Assembly: GCA_014706295.1 (NCBI GenBank)
Contig: JACSVZ010000015.1
Span: 56,107,535-56,171,534, forward strand
Length of the DNA: 64,000 nt
Direction of reading: 5' to 3'
Source: Lycocorax pyrrhopterus obiensis
Lineage: Eukaryota > Chordata > Aves > Passeriformes > Paradisaeidae
The notes under the pieces were generated by a model. That model did no database searches. It worked only from the letters and a program-made list of their open reading frames with translations, and was not told the DNA's origin. The position numbers and the translations under genes are program-made. Within the stretch, counting starts at the first letter, position 1; every line of letters begins with the position of its first letter. Shown here in pieces: positions 63,109 to 64,000 of this stretch.

Positions 63109-64000
63109 CTAGAAAGGAACATACTGAATTGTGAAAAAACATAAACATGTTAAGAAAAAAAAAACAAACAGAAATAATTATGTAAAATTGTTTTGATCTG
63201 ATAAATGGGATACCGCTCTCCGGTTCCTCTGCAAGTGTTGTTAGGCACTTAAGTATAGGTAAGATGAAATTTTGGCACTTTCTGCTCAAAATAAACCTAC
63301 ACATTACAGGGATGCCCTTCTCCAGCTCTGGGCCTAAATACAAGAGGCTGTGTCACTTACCTGACTGATGGTTCTTGCTCCGCTGCGGCTACATACACAG
63401 AGAGCTATCAGGCAAAAATATCCCCCTCTCTTTTTAATCATTCCCTGTTCCACATGATGATTTATCATGATCTCTATTTGGACTTTTAGGTTGCATATGC
63501 TCCAGAAGGAATAATGTTTTCCAAACATTGTCTCTCAGTTTGAGGGACCTAACACGTACACTAGGAAATCACCCTGGATACCACTACAAGCCACTGAGGG
63601 CAAACTGTTATTGGTACGTGAGGAAAGGCTTTTCTGAAGTGGTGATGCCATTAAATGGACATCCATGAATTTATTCATCTAAGGGTTCTTTCCAGTCACT
63701 GACACATGCTGGTCTGGTAGACTTACCCACATCTTGGCTGTAGCCAACAGTGCAATTGTCTCTTCTTTAGGGCTTCATGGAAACCATAGCACAGGCAAAC
63801 ATCAAGGCCTAATTAAAGTCTCTCTTTCTGTCTCTTTAGCTTCTATGTATGGGAGGAATCAGACACTTCCCTGATTACACCAAATATGGGGGCAGAGGAA
63901 GGGTGTAGCAGGAATCCAGCCACGAACCAAAAGGAACTGTGTCCTATGGCTCTTTCCCATATAGACTACCAAGAGCAGCCTACAACTTAATACCAGACTC
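63109..64000 (-). other. TBXAS1: TBXAS1 intron, 3' part only
   Basis: This is the intron upstream of exon 63108-63020, cut by the window edge. I looked for the preceding exon (the segment ending near SPEKLNE in human) on the minus strand and did not find it. No repeat with a recognisable family was seen either. Short ORFs here have no recognisable similarity. Confidence 0.75.

Larger units (their letters stand above)
1..64000 (-). other. TBXAS1: TBXAS1 gene body, partial (thromboxane A synthase, CYP5A1)
   Basis: The whole window lies inside one minus-strand gene. Four coding exons (63108-63020, 60536-60388, 58387-58257, 36358-36044) join in compatible phases into 228 codons. They correspond to roughly residues 151-378 of the human enzyme, from my recollection of that protein. 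TBXAS1 is an endoplasmic-reticulum P450 that isomerises prostaglandin H2 to thromboxane A2, with HHT and malondialdehyde as by-products; it acts downstream of cyclooxygenase in platelets and macrophages (established knowledge). Introns within the window measure 2,483, 2,000 and 21,898 bp, with at least 36,043 bp on the 3' side. Neither the first nor the last exon is present, so promoter, start codon, stop codon and poly(A) site cannot be placed. No second gene was recognised on either strand. Confidence 0.9.

Noticed and set aside
1..64000. CRISPR arrays, operons, tRNA, rRNA or prokaryotic systems
   Set aside because: The window is vertebrate intron. No regularly spaced direct repeats with unique spacers and no cloverleaf-forming tRNA sequence were seen.

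Overview
The window looks like bird nuclear DNA. The evidence is several 5'-truncated CR1 LINEs, some ending in the avian ATTCTATG-type 3' tail, one solo LTR of a kind I know from bird assemblies, low gene density and vertebrate splice signals. The species cannot be read from the sequence.

Only one gene is supported: thromboxane A synthase (TBXAS1, CYP5A1), a cytochrome P450 on the minus strand. Four internal coding exons were found, in transcript order 63108-63020, 60536-60388, 58387-58257 and 36358-36044. Each has AG/GT splice sites, the phases join without conflict, and together they encode exactly 228 codons. This matches about residues 151-378 of the human enzyme (533 aa) with no net insertion or deletion. 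The 5' exons (membrane anchor, A-C helices) lie beyond the right edge. The 3' exons (K-helix ExxR, heme-cysteine loop) were not found and probably lie beyond the left edge, so the last intron here is at least 36 kb.

Layout: 1-36043 is one huge intron (minus-strand solo LTR at 9290-10430, an internally deleted CR1 at 25155-25815, a CR1 tail at 26697-27005). The I-helix exon is at 36044-36358. Next comes a 21.9-kb intron with an old CR1 fragment, a decayed Ty3/Gypsy-like pol remnant near 48.9-49.5 kb, a CR1 at 50575-51146 and a GAAAT-type satellite at 56728-57508 that contains a 50-bp near-perfect palindrome. Three short exons follow at 58.3, 60.4 and 63.0 kb, separated by introns of 2,000 and 2,483 bp.

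I found no new multi-gene system, CRISPR array, tRNA or rRNA. The points most worth checking are the canonical Thr-Thr oxygen-activation motif in the I-helix (mammalian TXAS has Ile there), the satellite palindrome, the LTR with its internal ~45-bp repeats and 7-bp flanking direct repeat, the Gypsy relic, and two isolated CpG clusters deep in introns.
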